A stretch of 64,000 nucleotides of DNA. Origin: Monarcha castaneiventris obscurior. Lineage: Eukaryota; Chordata; Aves; Passeriformes; Monarchidae. Below are positions 1 to 11,195 of the stretch, in pieces. A program made the translations under genes and the position numbers. The stretch spans positions 6,190,501-6,254,500 of the forward strand of contig JAMPIT010000848.1 in the NCBI GenBank assembly GCA_026261815.1, written 5' to 3'. The notes under the pieces are model-generated. The model was given only the letters and a program-made list of their open reading frames with translations, did no database searches and had not been told where the DNA came from. Position 1 is the stretch's first letter. Each line of letters begins with the position of its first letter.

Positions 1-427
1 GAAAAAGACATCTCAGCTTAGCAGGGGCTTGTGCCCAGCCCACTGCCAGGGAAACTGCAGGATTCTGTGTGTGTGAAAGCATCTCTGGCAGTGATGGGGA
101 ATGAAAAGCAGCCCTAACAATGCTCCAATTAGCAGCACCTCCCGGGCTAATCCAGCTAACAAAGAGTTTCATGCTGAGGGAGTTTCCTGAGGATTCGGGT
201 GCATCTGGAGACAAGAAGCAGAAAGTGAGGGTGTGTAGCTCAGGGTTAGGCTGGTGAAGGTGTCATTCTTGAGTTGAAATTTGAGGTTGTCACCTCCCCC
301 AGTGGGTCTTGGGGGTGGAAATAGCCAAGAGACACCAGCATTTATCTCACTAAAGCTCCAGTAGTAAAAATCCTGCCTGTCAGCAGGTGTGGAACTGCTC
401 AGAGCCCCCCTCAGGTGTGCACCCCTC
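1..427. other. single-copy DNA, no gene seen
   Basis: I see no open frame of interest, no repeat tail and no RNA gene here. The right edge passes into a CR1 copy. Confidence 0.6.
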
Positions 428-831
428 TCTGAAGACAGGCTGAGAGAGCTGGGGCTGCTCAGCCTGGAGAAGAGCAGGTTGTGTGGAGACCTCCCAGCAC
501 CTTCCCAGTGTGTGAAGGGGCTGCAGGGAAGCAGGAGAGAGACTCTTCCTCAAGAACTGTGGGGACAGGACAAGGGAAATGGGATCAAACTGAAAGAGGG
601 CAAATTTAGATTAGATAAACACATTAAATTCTTTACTGTGAGGGTGGGGAGGCCCTGGCACAGGGTGCCCAGAGCAGCTGTGGCTGCCCCTGGATCCCTG
701 GCAATGCCCAAGGCCAGGTTGGATGGGGCTTGGAGCAGCCTGGGACAGTGGAAGGTGTCCCTGCCATGGCAGGGGTGGGACTGGATGATCTTTAAGGTCC
801 CTCCAACCCAAACCATTCCAGGATTCTGTGA
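428..831 (+). mobile_element. CR1 LINE, 5'-truncated 3' end
   Basis: It starts in the reverse-transcriptase tail region (the stretch reading CTCAGCCTGGAGAAGAG) and runs through the block GGCCCTGGCACAGGGTGCCC to the terminal tail ending GGATTCTGTGA. This order is that of the CR1 3' end in birds. The copy is non-coding and dead: the 171-codon frame that crosses it begins outside the element and is not the CR1 frame. The 3' edge is clear; the 5' edge is estimated. Confidence 0.93.
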
Positions 832-1071
832 CTTCATGCCTGACATTTTTCAAGCTCCAGCTCGGGGTCGTTCTTTGGTCCTGCAGTGCAGCCACTCAGC
901 CTGAGCGTGTGGGAGGCTTTAGGGTCACATCATCACTTCCTTGTGCCTCTTGTAGATGAACAGCTTGGGTTCAGAGCATATATGGGGTGAGGAATCACAC
1001 TCAATAATTAAATAATTCATTAACTGAAAGGAGGAGCAAGGAACTGGGCTGCCAGACCATGGCAATTGAGC

Positions 1072-1477
1072 TCATAGAATCAGGGAATATCCTGAGTGGG
1101 AAGGGACCCACAGGATCACCCAGCCCAGCCCCCAGCCCTGCACAGACACCCCAACAACCCCACCCTGGGCATCCCTGGCAGCGCTGCCCAAACGCTCCTG
1201 GAGCTCTGGCAGCCTCGGGGCCGTGCCCATTCCCTGGGGAGCCTGGGCAGTGCCCAGCACCCTCTGGGGGAAGAACCTTTCCTGATCTCCAGCCTGACCC
1301 TCCCCTGGCACAGCTCCAGCCCTTCCCTGGGTGCTGCCCCTGTCCCAGAGCAGAGCAGTGAGATCTGACCTCATTGTCCTCTGCTCCCACTGACCAAGTG
1401 TCCTCAGCTGTTCCTCATGGGCTTCCCCTTAACCATTCTCATGCCCCTCCTTTGGACATTCTTTACCAGCTTTTAAG
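1072..1477 (-). mobile_element. CR1 LINE, 5'-truncated, minus strand
   Basis: The plus strand begins TCATAGAATCAGGGAATATC, the reverse complement of a CR1 tail. It then reads through the block CCTGGCAGCGCTGCCCAAAC shared almost unchanged with the copies near 13.0, 20.7 and 30.6 kb. The left part of the element, at 1390-1477, is the older reverse-transcriptase tail region, the same as the start of the copy at 20738. The shared block marks one CR1 subfamily with several copies in this window. Confidence 0.93.
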
Positions 1478-1629
1478 TTAGAAGTAGGAAAAAAATTTTC
1501 AAAGCTCAGAAAAGATGCAGGAAAATCTCCAAGTCAACCATCTGAAAAGAGACTGAATGACTCTCTGAAGGAAATCTTGGATTGTGCTTCCCCTTTATTA
1601 GGATTAGAATCCTTCATTTAGCCATTAAA

Positions 1630-1790
1630 GCATTTTCCCCTTGTCTAAATATCTTGTAGTAATATTTTAGGCCGTTTTGAAATGCTACTTTGAAAATTCT
1701 GAGTCAGGAAATGGCCAAGATTTGCCCTTTCACAGAAAGATAAACAATAATGTGCAAAAAGAAAATATTCATCTTTCCTTTGAATGGAAA
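1630..1790 (+). repeat. unclassified dispersed repeat, copy X of an inverted pair
   Basis: This 161-bp stretch reappears as its reverse complement at 3718-3879. Shared landmarks include TTTTGAAATGCTACTTT, GGATTTGCCCT (here AGATTTGCCCT) and TTTCCTTTGAATGGAAA, in the same order with small gaps. It is AT-rich, has no CR1 tail, and I see no TG...CA ends or TSDs. It could be a fragment of an old DNA transposon or LTR. I do not recognise the family. The strand assignment is arbitrary. Confidence 0.8.
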
Positions 1791-3717
1791 TAATCTGAAA
1801 TGTCTGCTGGCTTGGTGAGATTTCATTTCCAGTGAATGCTTTTCTGGAGAACAAAAGGATTTTAGGAGAAACTTGTGGAGTTCCTACTGCAGGGCCATGG
1901 AAGGATTACAGGATTCCCAAGAAAGATGTCTGGCCATCAGTGCCATGTCTGTGCACATTTAACATTCTGTGCTAGCGGGTTGGGAAGGCTCCTCCAGGAT
2001 CTTTCCAGAAAGCTCATTGAGGAAGCAGCTGAATTCCACAAGCATTTTGAAGCCAGCCTTATTCAAACACGTGCTTCCAGGCACTGTTGGGAAGCTGATC
2101 TTTAAACCACTAAATGAACACCTGGAGGGAAAAGCCTGCTCCAGCTTCATGTATATCCCTTTTTTTTTTTTCCTTTGAGGCAAACAAGGAAATGGTGAAG
2201 TTGTGCTGAACAGAAACACATTGAAACCCGAAAAATCAATTCCTTCAGTGGTTACGAGGAGTCTTTCCCGAATTCGTAACAAAGCCAAGATTAATTGGGC
2301 AACGCTGGCCGTTAGGAAAAAAATGGAAACAAGCAGCCTTTCCATGGATTCCAGAATAATTAACATTCTGCCTCAGTAATCAATAACTCTAAGCAGCTTA
2401 ACAAGGCAGGCTTTGCTGTAGGACCAGCTTAGCCCTGGAACCAGAGCAGCCGTGCAGGGGATTGTCCCGGCAGCCTCAGGGTGATTTCTGTGTCCTGCTC
2501 TGGAACAGCACAGGCACTGCTAAAGTTCCCAGAGCTTTTTGCATCTCAAGGATTGGAAATATGGCACCAGCACAGCCTCAGCCTCTGCTCTGCCCCGTGC
2601 CACAGGGCAGAGAGGAGGTGGAGAAGGAACCTCAGGAGACCGAGGTGTGAAATTCATCTGCAAACGTCAGTTCTTTCTGTTCTCCCAGAGATTGCCAGGC
2701 TGGAATTTCCTCTTCTGGTTTAACACAGAGAGACAAACGTATCTAAACTTTCAATCTGGCTCTGGTTTTGATCATATTTAAGGCACCTGAAGGTTTTCCC
2801 CGCACCTGAATGTTTTCCCCACACCTGCTCATCCCTTCCTAGGAGCACATCGCAGGTATCCTACACTGAGACAGGAATACAAATAGTGTCAAAATATTGG
2901 TAAACCTCTAAAAGCCTCAGGGACTGGAGACGAAATGAAAATCCAGAAGCAGCAATAATAAATCTGAAATAACTTTGCTCGCAGTCTTATATTTATAATT
3001 TCATCTCCAGTCTTTGCAAATATGGAATTTGCGGAGCAGCGTCTTGGTGAAATCAGAGCATCTCAACATCTTAATGCAGTGAAAGGGCCCCTCTGAGAGC
3101 TCACCTGCATCCCTCCCCAGTCCTTCCACATGCTGCTCTCAGCACAAAACACAATTAGGAAAAAGCTGCGAGTTTGAAAAGGTGTTGCAATAAAATAAAA
3201 AAAGACCTCAGGAAGGCTTTGGAAGCTTGATAGTAATCAAATCTACAGCAGAAAGGAAAATCAATGTCTCTATCTTTATATATCAACATAAACATTTTTA
3301 TTTCATTACAGCAACAGGAAGGACAAAGTGTAATGAATCAAGACGGATTTCAGGAGGGGAATGAAGATGACACAACCCAGCTTGTCACTGTTCCCGTCTC
3401 ATGAAGGATAACCCTGTCTCTCCAAAACACTGTAAATCTTTCACCCTGAGCACCTTTGCAGCCCCAGGCAGGAAGGAGAGCAGACCTCCAGCAACAGCTC
3501 ACGGCCAAATTGCTTCCACTTCAGTGGCTCTCTAATGGGGGATATCAACTGGGGTCGTGTGAGGTGGATGGGGCTGGGGGTGTGCACATCCCTTGCTGCC
3601 AGAGGTGGGATCCAGATGCTCTTTGGGAGAGAGGCTCCAGCCTGTGGGATGGGGGCCTGCCCTGATGTCCCCAGGGGTACCAGATCTGTAGCTGTCCCAG
3701 AGGACCCAGAAAGGACA
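1791..3717. other. single-copy DNA between the inverted repeats
   Basis: No gene is supported. Short open frames (up to 135 codons on the minus strand near 1959-2366) have no recognisable domain. A 12-base T run lies near 2161. The AT-rich stretch 2930-3330 could be conserved non-coding sequence, but this cannot be shown from one genome. Confidence 0.5.
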
Positions 3718-3879
3718 TTTCCATTCAAAGGAAACGTGATTATTTTCCTTTTGCACGATTGCTTATCATTCTGTGAGAGAGGGCAAATCCTGGGCATTGC
3801 CTGACCCAAATTTTTAAAAGTAGCATTTCAAAAGTTTCTAAAATATCATTGTAAGATACTCAGATAAGGGGAAAACACC
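3718..3879 (-). repeat. unclassified dispersed repeat, copy Y of an inverted pair
   Basis: This is the reverse-complement partner of 1630-1790, about 1.9 kb away. On the plus strand it starts TTTCCATTCAAAGGAAA and ends near GATAAGGGGAAAACACC. The copies differ by scattered substitutions and small gaps, so they are old. The pair could fold into a long imperfect hairpin in RNA or single-stranded DNA. Confidence 0.8.
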
Positions 3880-4639
3880 TCAGTGCCTGAATGAAGGAAT
3901 CTGATGCCAATATAGTGGAAACACAAGCCAAGATTTTCTCCAGCCTAGCTCTGCCAGGGCATGGACAACAAGGGCTGAGGCCAAGCTCAGGAATTCCTGA
4001 GGGCTCAATCCTCCCTGGCAGTGACATGGGACAGGTCCATGTCAGGGTGGGACTGATCTCAGAGGGTCTCAACCATGCCCCAAGTAAAATTCCGCACCCT
4101 TTCTTTGGCAAACAAAGCAAAATGTTCCCAAATCCTCCAGCCAGGCTGAATGTCCTTCACTTAACAAGTCAACAAACAGGAGGGAGCGATGAATACATTT
4201 GAAAAAATGGGTTTGGCTCGTGGACAGAAGGACTAAATCACTGAATAATGTATTAATGTGAGCAGCTCTCATCTGAATGGGGGAAAGCAGATTTAGATAC
4301 ACGAGCAGGTCAGGGATCAGAAATTTTGGTTTGTGCAGAGCTTGGAGCACAGAATGCCGACTCCATTTCAATTAAAAATAATCTTATTAATTTCTGTTTT
4401 AAATTGTATGGAAACAGAGCAATATTCTTGTAGCTGTTTCAGAGTAAAACTGCTCAGCTGGGCAGCACAGACTTTGGAGCAGCTTCCCCACCCTTTGGGG
4501 GCTCAGTGGGGACCCTGAGGACGGGGCTGCTGGCCATGGGGAGCTGCAGGAATGGGCTGCTGGGAGCCTTACAAAGTCAAAAAATGCAACAGCAAAATCC
4601 TGGGAGGAACACCAGGAGCTGACACTGCTGGAACCAGGG
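3880..4639. other. single-copy DNA, no gene seen
   Basis: Open frames of 100-136 codons on both strands overlap one another and have no recognisable domain. No repeat tail is visible. Confidence 0.5.
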
Positions 4640-4937
4640 AAAGGTTTGCAGGAAAAGGTCCTGGGGCTGCTGCTGGACAAGTCAGGGATAAAAGGACACC
4701 GAGCCCCTGCAAAAGGTGTTAGTGAGGGTGGCAGCGTGGCAAGGAAAGGGATCCTCACCCTCCTGGTTCCCAGTGCAAGGCCAGTGGGTCCAGCCATCAA
4801 AATGACCAGGGATGGAGAGGCTGAGGGGGCTGGGTCTGTTCAGCCTGAAGAAGAGGAGGTGAAGCTGAGATCTCAGCATCATCTGCAGCAGCCTGGCAGG
4901 AGGGGGATGAGGCAGCTCTTCCCAGAGGTTTGTGGGG
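4640..4937 (+). mobile_element. old CR1 LINE relic, rearranged
   Basis: The stretch CTGGGGCTGCTGCTGGACAA resembles the end of the CR1 reverse transcriptase (translating like LG-LLLDKS). Next comes GGGATCCTCACCCTCCTGGT and the CR1 3' segment GAGAGGCTGAGGGGGCTGGG. There is no CR1 tail: the element breaks off at the LTR insertion at 4938, and no CR1 continues beyond the LTR. The left edge is uncertain. Confidence 0.65.
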
Positions 4938-5278
4938 TGTCGCAGTGTCGGACACGAACACGCAGACTCAAACAGCAGGTAGCAGCAGGTCAGATCACCG
5001 AGCAGAGCGAAAGGGCCCTGCCCACCTTTATTATCACTCTTTTATACCTCTTTTAGAACAATCATACATTGGTGAATGAGGTTAACACCTCTAGAATTTT
5101 ACAGGATAGGAACACAGTCTATCACCTTTCTCCGCCTTGGGGAAAGAATGAACAACAATCTAGAAGTTCAATAAACATTCTCAGCTGGTTAAAAAACAAG
5201 AGCTATGTTTATAGAAAATGCATGAGAACTTCTACTACAAAAGTAAAAACATAGAACACTGTGAAAACCAGGGCAACA
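4938..5278 (-). mobile_element. solo LTR, 341 bp, class II (ERVK-like), 6-bp TSD
   Basis: Read on the minus strand it starts TGTTGC and ends GCGACA, an imperfect inverted repeat of the TG...CA kind. It is flanked by an exact 6-bp duplication, GTGGGG, at 4932-4937 and 5279-5284. A polyadenylation signal (AATAAA on the minus strand) lies at 5027-5032, about 90 bp before the LTR 3' end. A 6-bp TSD is typical of class II (betaretrovirus-like) endogenous retroviruses. No internal retroviral sequence adjoins it, so it is a solo LTR left by recombination. Confidence 0.85.
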
Positions 5279-5284
5279 GTGGGG

Positions 5285-5555
5285 GGCAGGTGAGAGTCCC
5301 CAATTGGGACCAGGGGAAATCCTCGTTAGACAGAAGGGGAAAAGAAAATCACGCTGAGGGTGATCAGACACTGAACTAGGAGTGCAAGAGAGGCTGTGAG
5401 GTATCCAAAATTCAACTGGGCAAAGCTTGAACAGGACACCACAGATCTCCAGCACACGTGGAGCTGGATTCAGCTGCAGCCAAGGGGGCGCAGAGCTCTG
5501 AGAAAGGACAGTCACAAATCCTGAATAACCCCCTGCAGGCTGTGCCCGTTCCCTG
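5285..5555. other. spacer between two LTRs
   Basis: I recognise nothing in these 270 bases. They separate two solo LTRs of different classes and opposite orientation. Confidence 0.4.
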
Positions 5556-6029
5556 TGATGCCATGATGAATTTTGTCTTTTCTTTTATCCCCCTGTTATA
5601 CCTTTCTGCAACTTCTGTATTCTTGGTGCTTTTTTGCCTACATTCTTGGAATTGTTTGTTAAGCTAAGAGACTAAACATTTTAGAGGCTTCGTAGTTCGG
5701 GTGCCAGGGTGCCCAGAGCCCAAGGTCCTCTCCAGAACACATTTTGTAAACTAAGACAGAACCATCCAGGGGAAGGTTCCTTGGGAGGGGGGGCTCATTT
5801 GAGCCTCTCATTGGGGAATATTTGATAGATGTGCTAATTAGTAAGACCTGGAATGTAAGACCAGATCTAGAAGAGGGGGACTTTGCAGTGGGGGTGGGGG
5901 GGTGCACAGAGGTGTATCCGACCTGTTCGTGGTGCACCTAAGGATCCTCACAATAAATACCAAGGTAAAACCCTTTTCCCCCTTCTAACCGTGTTTGCCT
6001 CTTGATTTTTAAGACCAGGAAAGGCATCA
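5556..6029 (+). mobile_element. solo LTR, 474 bp, 4-bp TSD, copy 1
   Basis: It starts TGATGCC and ends GGCATCA, a perfect 7-bp terminal inverted repeat. The flanks carry the 4-bp duplication CCTG (5552-5555 and 6030-6033). A polyadenylation signal AATAAA lies at 5952-5957, which sets the plus orientation. Near-identical copies lie at 11771, 25304 (truncated) and 31057. A 4-bp TSD fits class I (gammaretrovirus-like) elements. No gag, pol or env sequence adjoins it. Confidence 0.92.
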
Positions 6030-6033
6030 CCTG

Positions 6034-8204
6034 GGAGCTGCAGCACTCTGCCCTGTATAATCACACGTGTCTGTGGGGCAGGCAGTGAATCCCTAGAGCA
6101 CCACGGCCCTTTGCTCTGAGTTCCCTGGGCTGTTTCTCCTCCGCAGCTGCCCAGAGCAAACCAGGATGATGTCTCCAAAGGGGACCTGTGCTGTCTGTCA
6201 GGGAGAGGCTGGGAATGGCTGCTCCAGCTCTTCACCTTTGCACCAACACCTTTCAAACCACAGCCACCATGCAGGGCTCCTCCTTCGGTGGTATCAGAGC
6301 TGTTTCAGTGAAATCCAACTTCTGACAACATTTATGCTCCGGGTTCTGCCTGGCAGGGCTTGGATGCACCCAGGATTTCCTCCTGTGTCCCTGCCCCCTC
6401 TCTCTTTTTAAATAAACGTGACATCCCTTTTGCTCCTCTGGGCTGGAAACTTTCTTTTCTCTCTGGGGAGCTTCTTTCTGTTACTCCAAGGTCTCAGGAG
6501 GCTTTGGGAATAAAGAATCCAACAAATTAGATTGGTTCCACGGAGTGGATGAGCCTGCAGCGGGGATATTGGGGTTTTGTGTGCCGCAGTTTAATTTCTT
6601 TCTCATCCTGTAAGCTCTGCAATCTCTTCCCAGCTCTTATCCCTGAGAGCAATGTTGGGATGTTTCCCTCTGCTCTGACACTGTTAACTCCTCCAGGTCT
6701 GAGGGGCAACTTAAAAGAAGGTTTCCTGCTCTGGGCTCTCTGTAGCCCAACATCTTGTGCTGGTTTTCTGTCTGGAGAATTTGCAAAGTCTGGCTGGGGA
6801 GTCTGTTCCGAGGGTTTGTGACACCTCAGTTCATCTTTGTCACAAATTAATGGCTGAGAGGTAATTTCCCACCTCCAGCAAACATCTTTTGACCCCATTT
6901 ACCTCGAATGAAGGTTGTCCACATGGCACAGACCCTTTCCCTTCCTCCAAACCCCTCTGAGAGCTCAGGCAGGAGCAGATGGAGGCTGAGCATCTGCAGC
7001 AGTGAATCCATCCAGAACCCTCTTCCAGCATCATTTTCATTACTCAAATGTAAGTACAGAAGGTATAAATAATCCAGAGCACATTTGTTTCTTTTGGAAG
7101 CCAGGTTTCTCAAGGCACTGACACTCCAAAACACCCCACAGCTCCAGCACTGCACTCCCCAGCCAGGAATGCAGAAGCTTGGGAAAAAGCTGTGGAAAAG
7201 TCTGGAGCTGAGCCAGGTTTTCACCATCAGCCCCATCTCACCCCACGGATGCTGGTCCAGCCACTTCTTCCAGCCTCCCATGAAGGGTTCACTGGGTTTG
7301 CACCAATCTCCTCCAGTCCTCTAATGCCTGCAACAGGTTTTTTTAAAAGTTCTTAATGAGGAAAGAGAATTTATATTTCATGCAGTGTTTTAAATGAATG
7401 GCTTCCTGCTCTCCACACACATGGAAAACAGTCAGTCTCTTTCTTTGCAGCATCTTTAAAGAGTGTTCCTCCATCCTCCCTTTTTCTGTCTCCTCTGGTT
7501 TATGCTGTGAAGCCCCAGTTGATTCACCTTCCTCCACAGGTCCAGGGAGCTAAAATGTGGGATGAGTGCAAGGCTCAGGGGTGTGCTTAGCAGCCTTGGT
7601 CCTGCAGGGAATGAAACTTGTGGCTAAGAGAGATTTTCCTTCATGGCATCACTACAAAGTCAGCTGAGCTTCAGTGAGATGGCTGCAAATAGGCATAAGG
7701 GTTATTAGCAACAGTCCTAAACCCCATTCCTTTCCTTCAGCTGTACCCTTTGGGTTCATTCCATAGGCTGAGCCACAGAGAAAGGCTTCACAGCCTGAAG
7801 ATTCTACTTCTACATTTCTTAAACACAGGAATTGTTGCAAAATCTGCTGAAGGACCCACGTGGGAGTGGTTCTGCAGAGCTGTGAGCAGGAATTTGGAAT
7901 GATGCACGTGCTGCTCTTCCCAGGAACAGGAGTCACTCCAGGGAAAAGCTCACCATGGAGCCTCAGGCTTCTGTTCTGTGGGAGTGTCTTGTAGAGGCCC
8001 TGCTAATGATGGACTCTCTGGTTTTTACTGAGTTCCTCTGCTGAAGAGCTGAGCAACGAGGGCTGGAATGAGCCCTGGGTACCAAACAAAGTCTGGAAAT
8101 ATCCCAGAGATGGTTTAAAGAACACTTTGGACACATAACCCTGGAGACAAATTTATGCAGCTGAGACCAAATGCCTTCTAAGGAGCAAATGGTAAACAAT
8201 ATAT
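6034..8204. other. single-copy DNA, no gene seen
   Basis: Frames of 120-144 codons (for example minus strand 6847-7281) have no recognisable domain and no repeat relation. I see no RNA gene and no CR1 tail. Confidence 0.5.
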
Positions 8205-8380
8205 TTTTAGAGTTAAAAATTATTCTAATTTAATGATATCTGTTTAGTCTGCGTTAGGGAGTAAATCAGTGTGTGAGTAGTAAAACAATAATGTACTTTA
8301 AACTAAATTATTAGTAAACAAATCAGTCCGGTAGGCAATGAATGCATGATACATTATTCATTTCTATTATCCAAAACACT
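8205..8380. other. AT-rich block, candidate conserved non-coding element
   Basis: An unusually AT-rich, non-repetitive stretch with homeodomain-type TAAT cores (for example CTAATTTAATGAT and AAACTAAATTATTAG). It contrasts with GC-richer DNA around it. Function is inferred from composition only. Confidence 0.25.
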
Positions 8381-10189
8381 CCACCAGCTCTCAGAGCCTG
8401 GCAATAAAGTATTCAGGATACAGCCTCCACTATCCCAGCAAGCAGTCTCTAATGTGATATTAAAGTTAAAAGAGAAGTGAAGTATATTCCCCCAAAGCAA
8501 GGTATTTGAGTAATCCTGGAATGAATCCATCTCATGCTTCTTTTTAAAGCTGGGTTTGGGGTTTTTTGGGGACTAAAGCACTTCCATTACAGCTGGAATG
8601 ACACTTGCTCCCCACTTGGGTCCCGTTACCAACCCGTGAGTTTCTCCCAAGGCGACTCAGTAGCACAGGAGTGGATTCCATGCCAGGCTGCTCCTGCTGC
8701 CTCCCTCCATCCCTGCTGGGGAGCCTGGAGAGCCTGAGCCTGACCCCTGCAGAAGGCTCTGGTGCTCCTCTGCAGCTCCAGTGCTGCTCACGGAGCTCTT
8801 GTCCTCTGGGAACCCAGCAGCTCAGGGCTGCCTGTGCTGTTCCAAACCTCAGCTCGTGTCCAGCTGGGAATGCTGGGTTCCTCCCCCTGGGCACAGCATC
8901 TCCCAGGGGGATGATGGAATTTGATGGGCCATGCAGGGAGGCTCGGGGGCCCATTAGCAGGAGCTGTGGGCCGGAGGGAGTTCTCAGGGATGTGTCATGG
9001 GAGAGATAAAGAGCCCTGCCCCACCTGGTTTCAGCAGCTGCTGATAGAATGCACACTGTGGTTACATCTGACACTGGCACCTAAGTCAGATGCTCAAACT
9101 AAAAACCAAAAAGCATGGATAAACATCAAGTCAGGAGACTGTGAGGATACGAAAACAACTTCAGAAAAACAGCAGTAATATCCAGATAAGGAATTGAGAA
9201 GAGAATGCAAACACTGCCTGCATGGAAAACCACAGAAGACAGCCCCTCAAAAAGGTTAAAAAGTCGTAGGAGCAGCTTACAAAACCTCTAAAACACTAAA
9301 AAAAGGATTCAGGAGCTGAAAATTGTTCTGACAACTCCTAAGACCTTTGACAACCCACGTGTAAAAGGAGGCTCAGAGAAAGGAAAGGCCCAGCAGGAAA
9401 ACACGGGGCTTGAGTTGCGTCTGCACCCACCGAGGCTGGGAGAGCCAGAGCCTCCCTTCCAGGAGACTTGTCATGGATTGGGGCATTTCTAGATGAGGGA
9501 ACTGGGAGAAAATGACACGATGAGCTGTAGCAGGTTGCCAGGGCCAGAGGGTGGCATCCACGTGCTCTCAGGATCACGGAGGAGGCACCGGAGCTGGGCA
9601 CTGCAGGGTGGGAGCTCCTGCTCCAGACTGCCCCAGTCCCAGACTGAGAGGTGGCAGCTCTGCTGCTGTTTTATAAAAAGAGCTGGAAAGGTCCAGGGAG
9701 GCAAATGTCTGCCATCTGCAGCAGGGAGCTGGGTGGAAGCTGTTCCAAAGGCTGCAGTGAGGAGACACGTGGTTGAATATGGTGTGTTAGGGATGGTTTT
9801 TACTTTTTTTGGGTTTTTTTTTTTTTTGGAGAAAATTCACACCTCAAAAATCTACAAAGGGCGGTAAAATCCTGCTTGATGTGTGGGTGGTGAAGAGGGA
9901 AGCAAATTTATTGTCTCTTCCTGGGTGACAGACCCATGATCCAGAGAAGGCTCCTCTGGTTCTGTGGGCACTTTCAGCTAAGAAACTCTTCCTGCAGCAG
10001 CAGCAGGTGCAGGAAGTTTACCTTGGTTCAGAAATGAAACAAATTCATGGAGAGAAGAATCCATGGAGGGTTGTTAAATATAAAAACGCCACCTCTGTCT
10101 CAATGCTGCACATCTCCAGCAGGCAGGAAATAAATCAGGAAATACCTACATTTACTGTTCTTGTACAAAGTCCCACATTAAGGGCAGCA
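8381..10189. other. single-copy DNA, no gene seen
   Basis: The minus-strand frame of 178 codons at 8544-9080 and its plus-strand counterpart at 8605-9009 overlap each other in GC-rich DNA and show no domain. A T-rich run lies at about 9806-9828. Confidence 0.5.
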
Positions 10190-10500
10190 ATAATAATTGG
10201 AATATTTTGCTCATTGAGCTCAATGAGTGGTTATTGATCCTTGGCTCATTTATAAGTAGCTAATTGTGAGTGTTTGCTGTTAGCCTGTTGCATTAAGTTT
10301 ATCAATGTAATTATGGATTACTTCCACTGATTGAATGCTTGTGGGAGGCTTACATTCTTTCACTTATTTTTGACAAATATTTATAATTCAGCCTTATCTG
10401 TGGCTGCATAGATGTTGTTCTAGAACCATTAATAGAGCTGAAGGAGGAATAAAATGTAATGGATAATTTATTTAATGAATTTGGCTACTGCTCATGATTT
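10190..10500. other. AT-rich block, candidate conserved non-coding element
   Basis: This stretch is non-repetitive and dense in TAAT and ATTA cores (TAATAATTGG, GTAATTATGGATTAC, CATTAATAG). It contains the near-palindrome CATTGAGCTCAATGAG. Such composition is common in vertebrate developmental enhancers, but here it is only suggestive. Confidence 0.3.
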
Positions 10501-10501
10501 T

Positions 10502-10503
<2 letters not shown>

Positions 10504-10534
<31 letters not shown>
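10504..10534. repeat. poly(T) tract, 31 T
   Basis: An uninterrupted run of 31 T residues. It has no flanking TSD or processed-gene sequence that I can see, so I treat it as a simple repeat. Its length is likely to vary between individuals and between sequencing methods. Confidence 0.95.
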
Positions 10535-10536
<2 letters not shown>

Positions 10537-11110
10537 CAGCAGTTTGTGTTGCATGTTCGTTTGTTATCTAAAAATATTGGGTGGTTGTTGATGCTCCTTC
10601 CTGCTCTGGGAATTGCTTGGCTCTTTCTGGTCTTGCTCTGCTCTGTCCATGTCTGGCTCTCAAAAATGGATCATCTGCTTTGAAGTCCTCTAATGTTCCT
10701 TCAAAAGTGGACATTTCCCTGCTTTTTCAGGAAATACGAACACAAAACTCAAGCCTGGAGCATAAATAAAGGAGTTGGGTGATCTCTCAGGGAGCAAATA
10801 CCTGCACAGTCACAGGTGCAAAGCGATGGTGTCACTTCTGCTCCACTTTGAGCACCACGTGGGCACGTCTTTCTCCAGAAATGATGGTCCCTGCAGGGAT
10901 TTTGGGTGTCCTGGGTTTGATGCTGCTTTTCCTCCTCCCAGCCCTTGAGGATTTGCTCTCCATGGTGTGATTTCCACTGCTATCCAAAGAATTTGGAAAG
11001 AGGAAAAGAGGGAGCTGGAGGACAGCACATGGCTTGGAGAAAGTCAGAGGGGCCACGTGTCCAACCAGAACCTTCCAGGAGCTGCTGACTCCCTGGGACT
11101 TGCTGTGGGG
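10535..11110. other. single-copy DNA, no gene seen
   Basis: Short overlapping frames with no domain. No repeat is recognised. Confidence 0.5.
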
Positions 11111-11195
11111 ACAGAGAATCCCAGAATACCCTGAGCTGGAAGGGTCCCAGAAGGGATCATCGAGGATTAATTCCTGCTCAGGCTGAGTCCCTGGG
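11111..11195 (-). mobile_element. CR1 LINE 3'-end fragment, minus strand
   Basis: The plus strand reads AGAATCCCAGAATACCCTGA and then GCTGGAAGGGTCCCAGAAGG, the reverse complement of a CR1 tail with the usual pair of ATTCT-type units. Only the last part of the element is kept. Confidence 0.75.
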
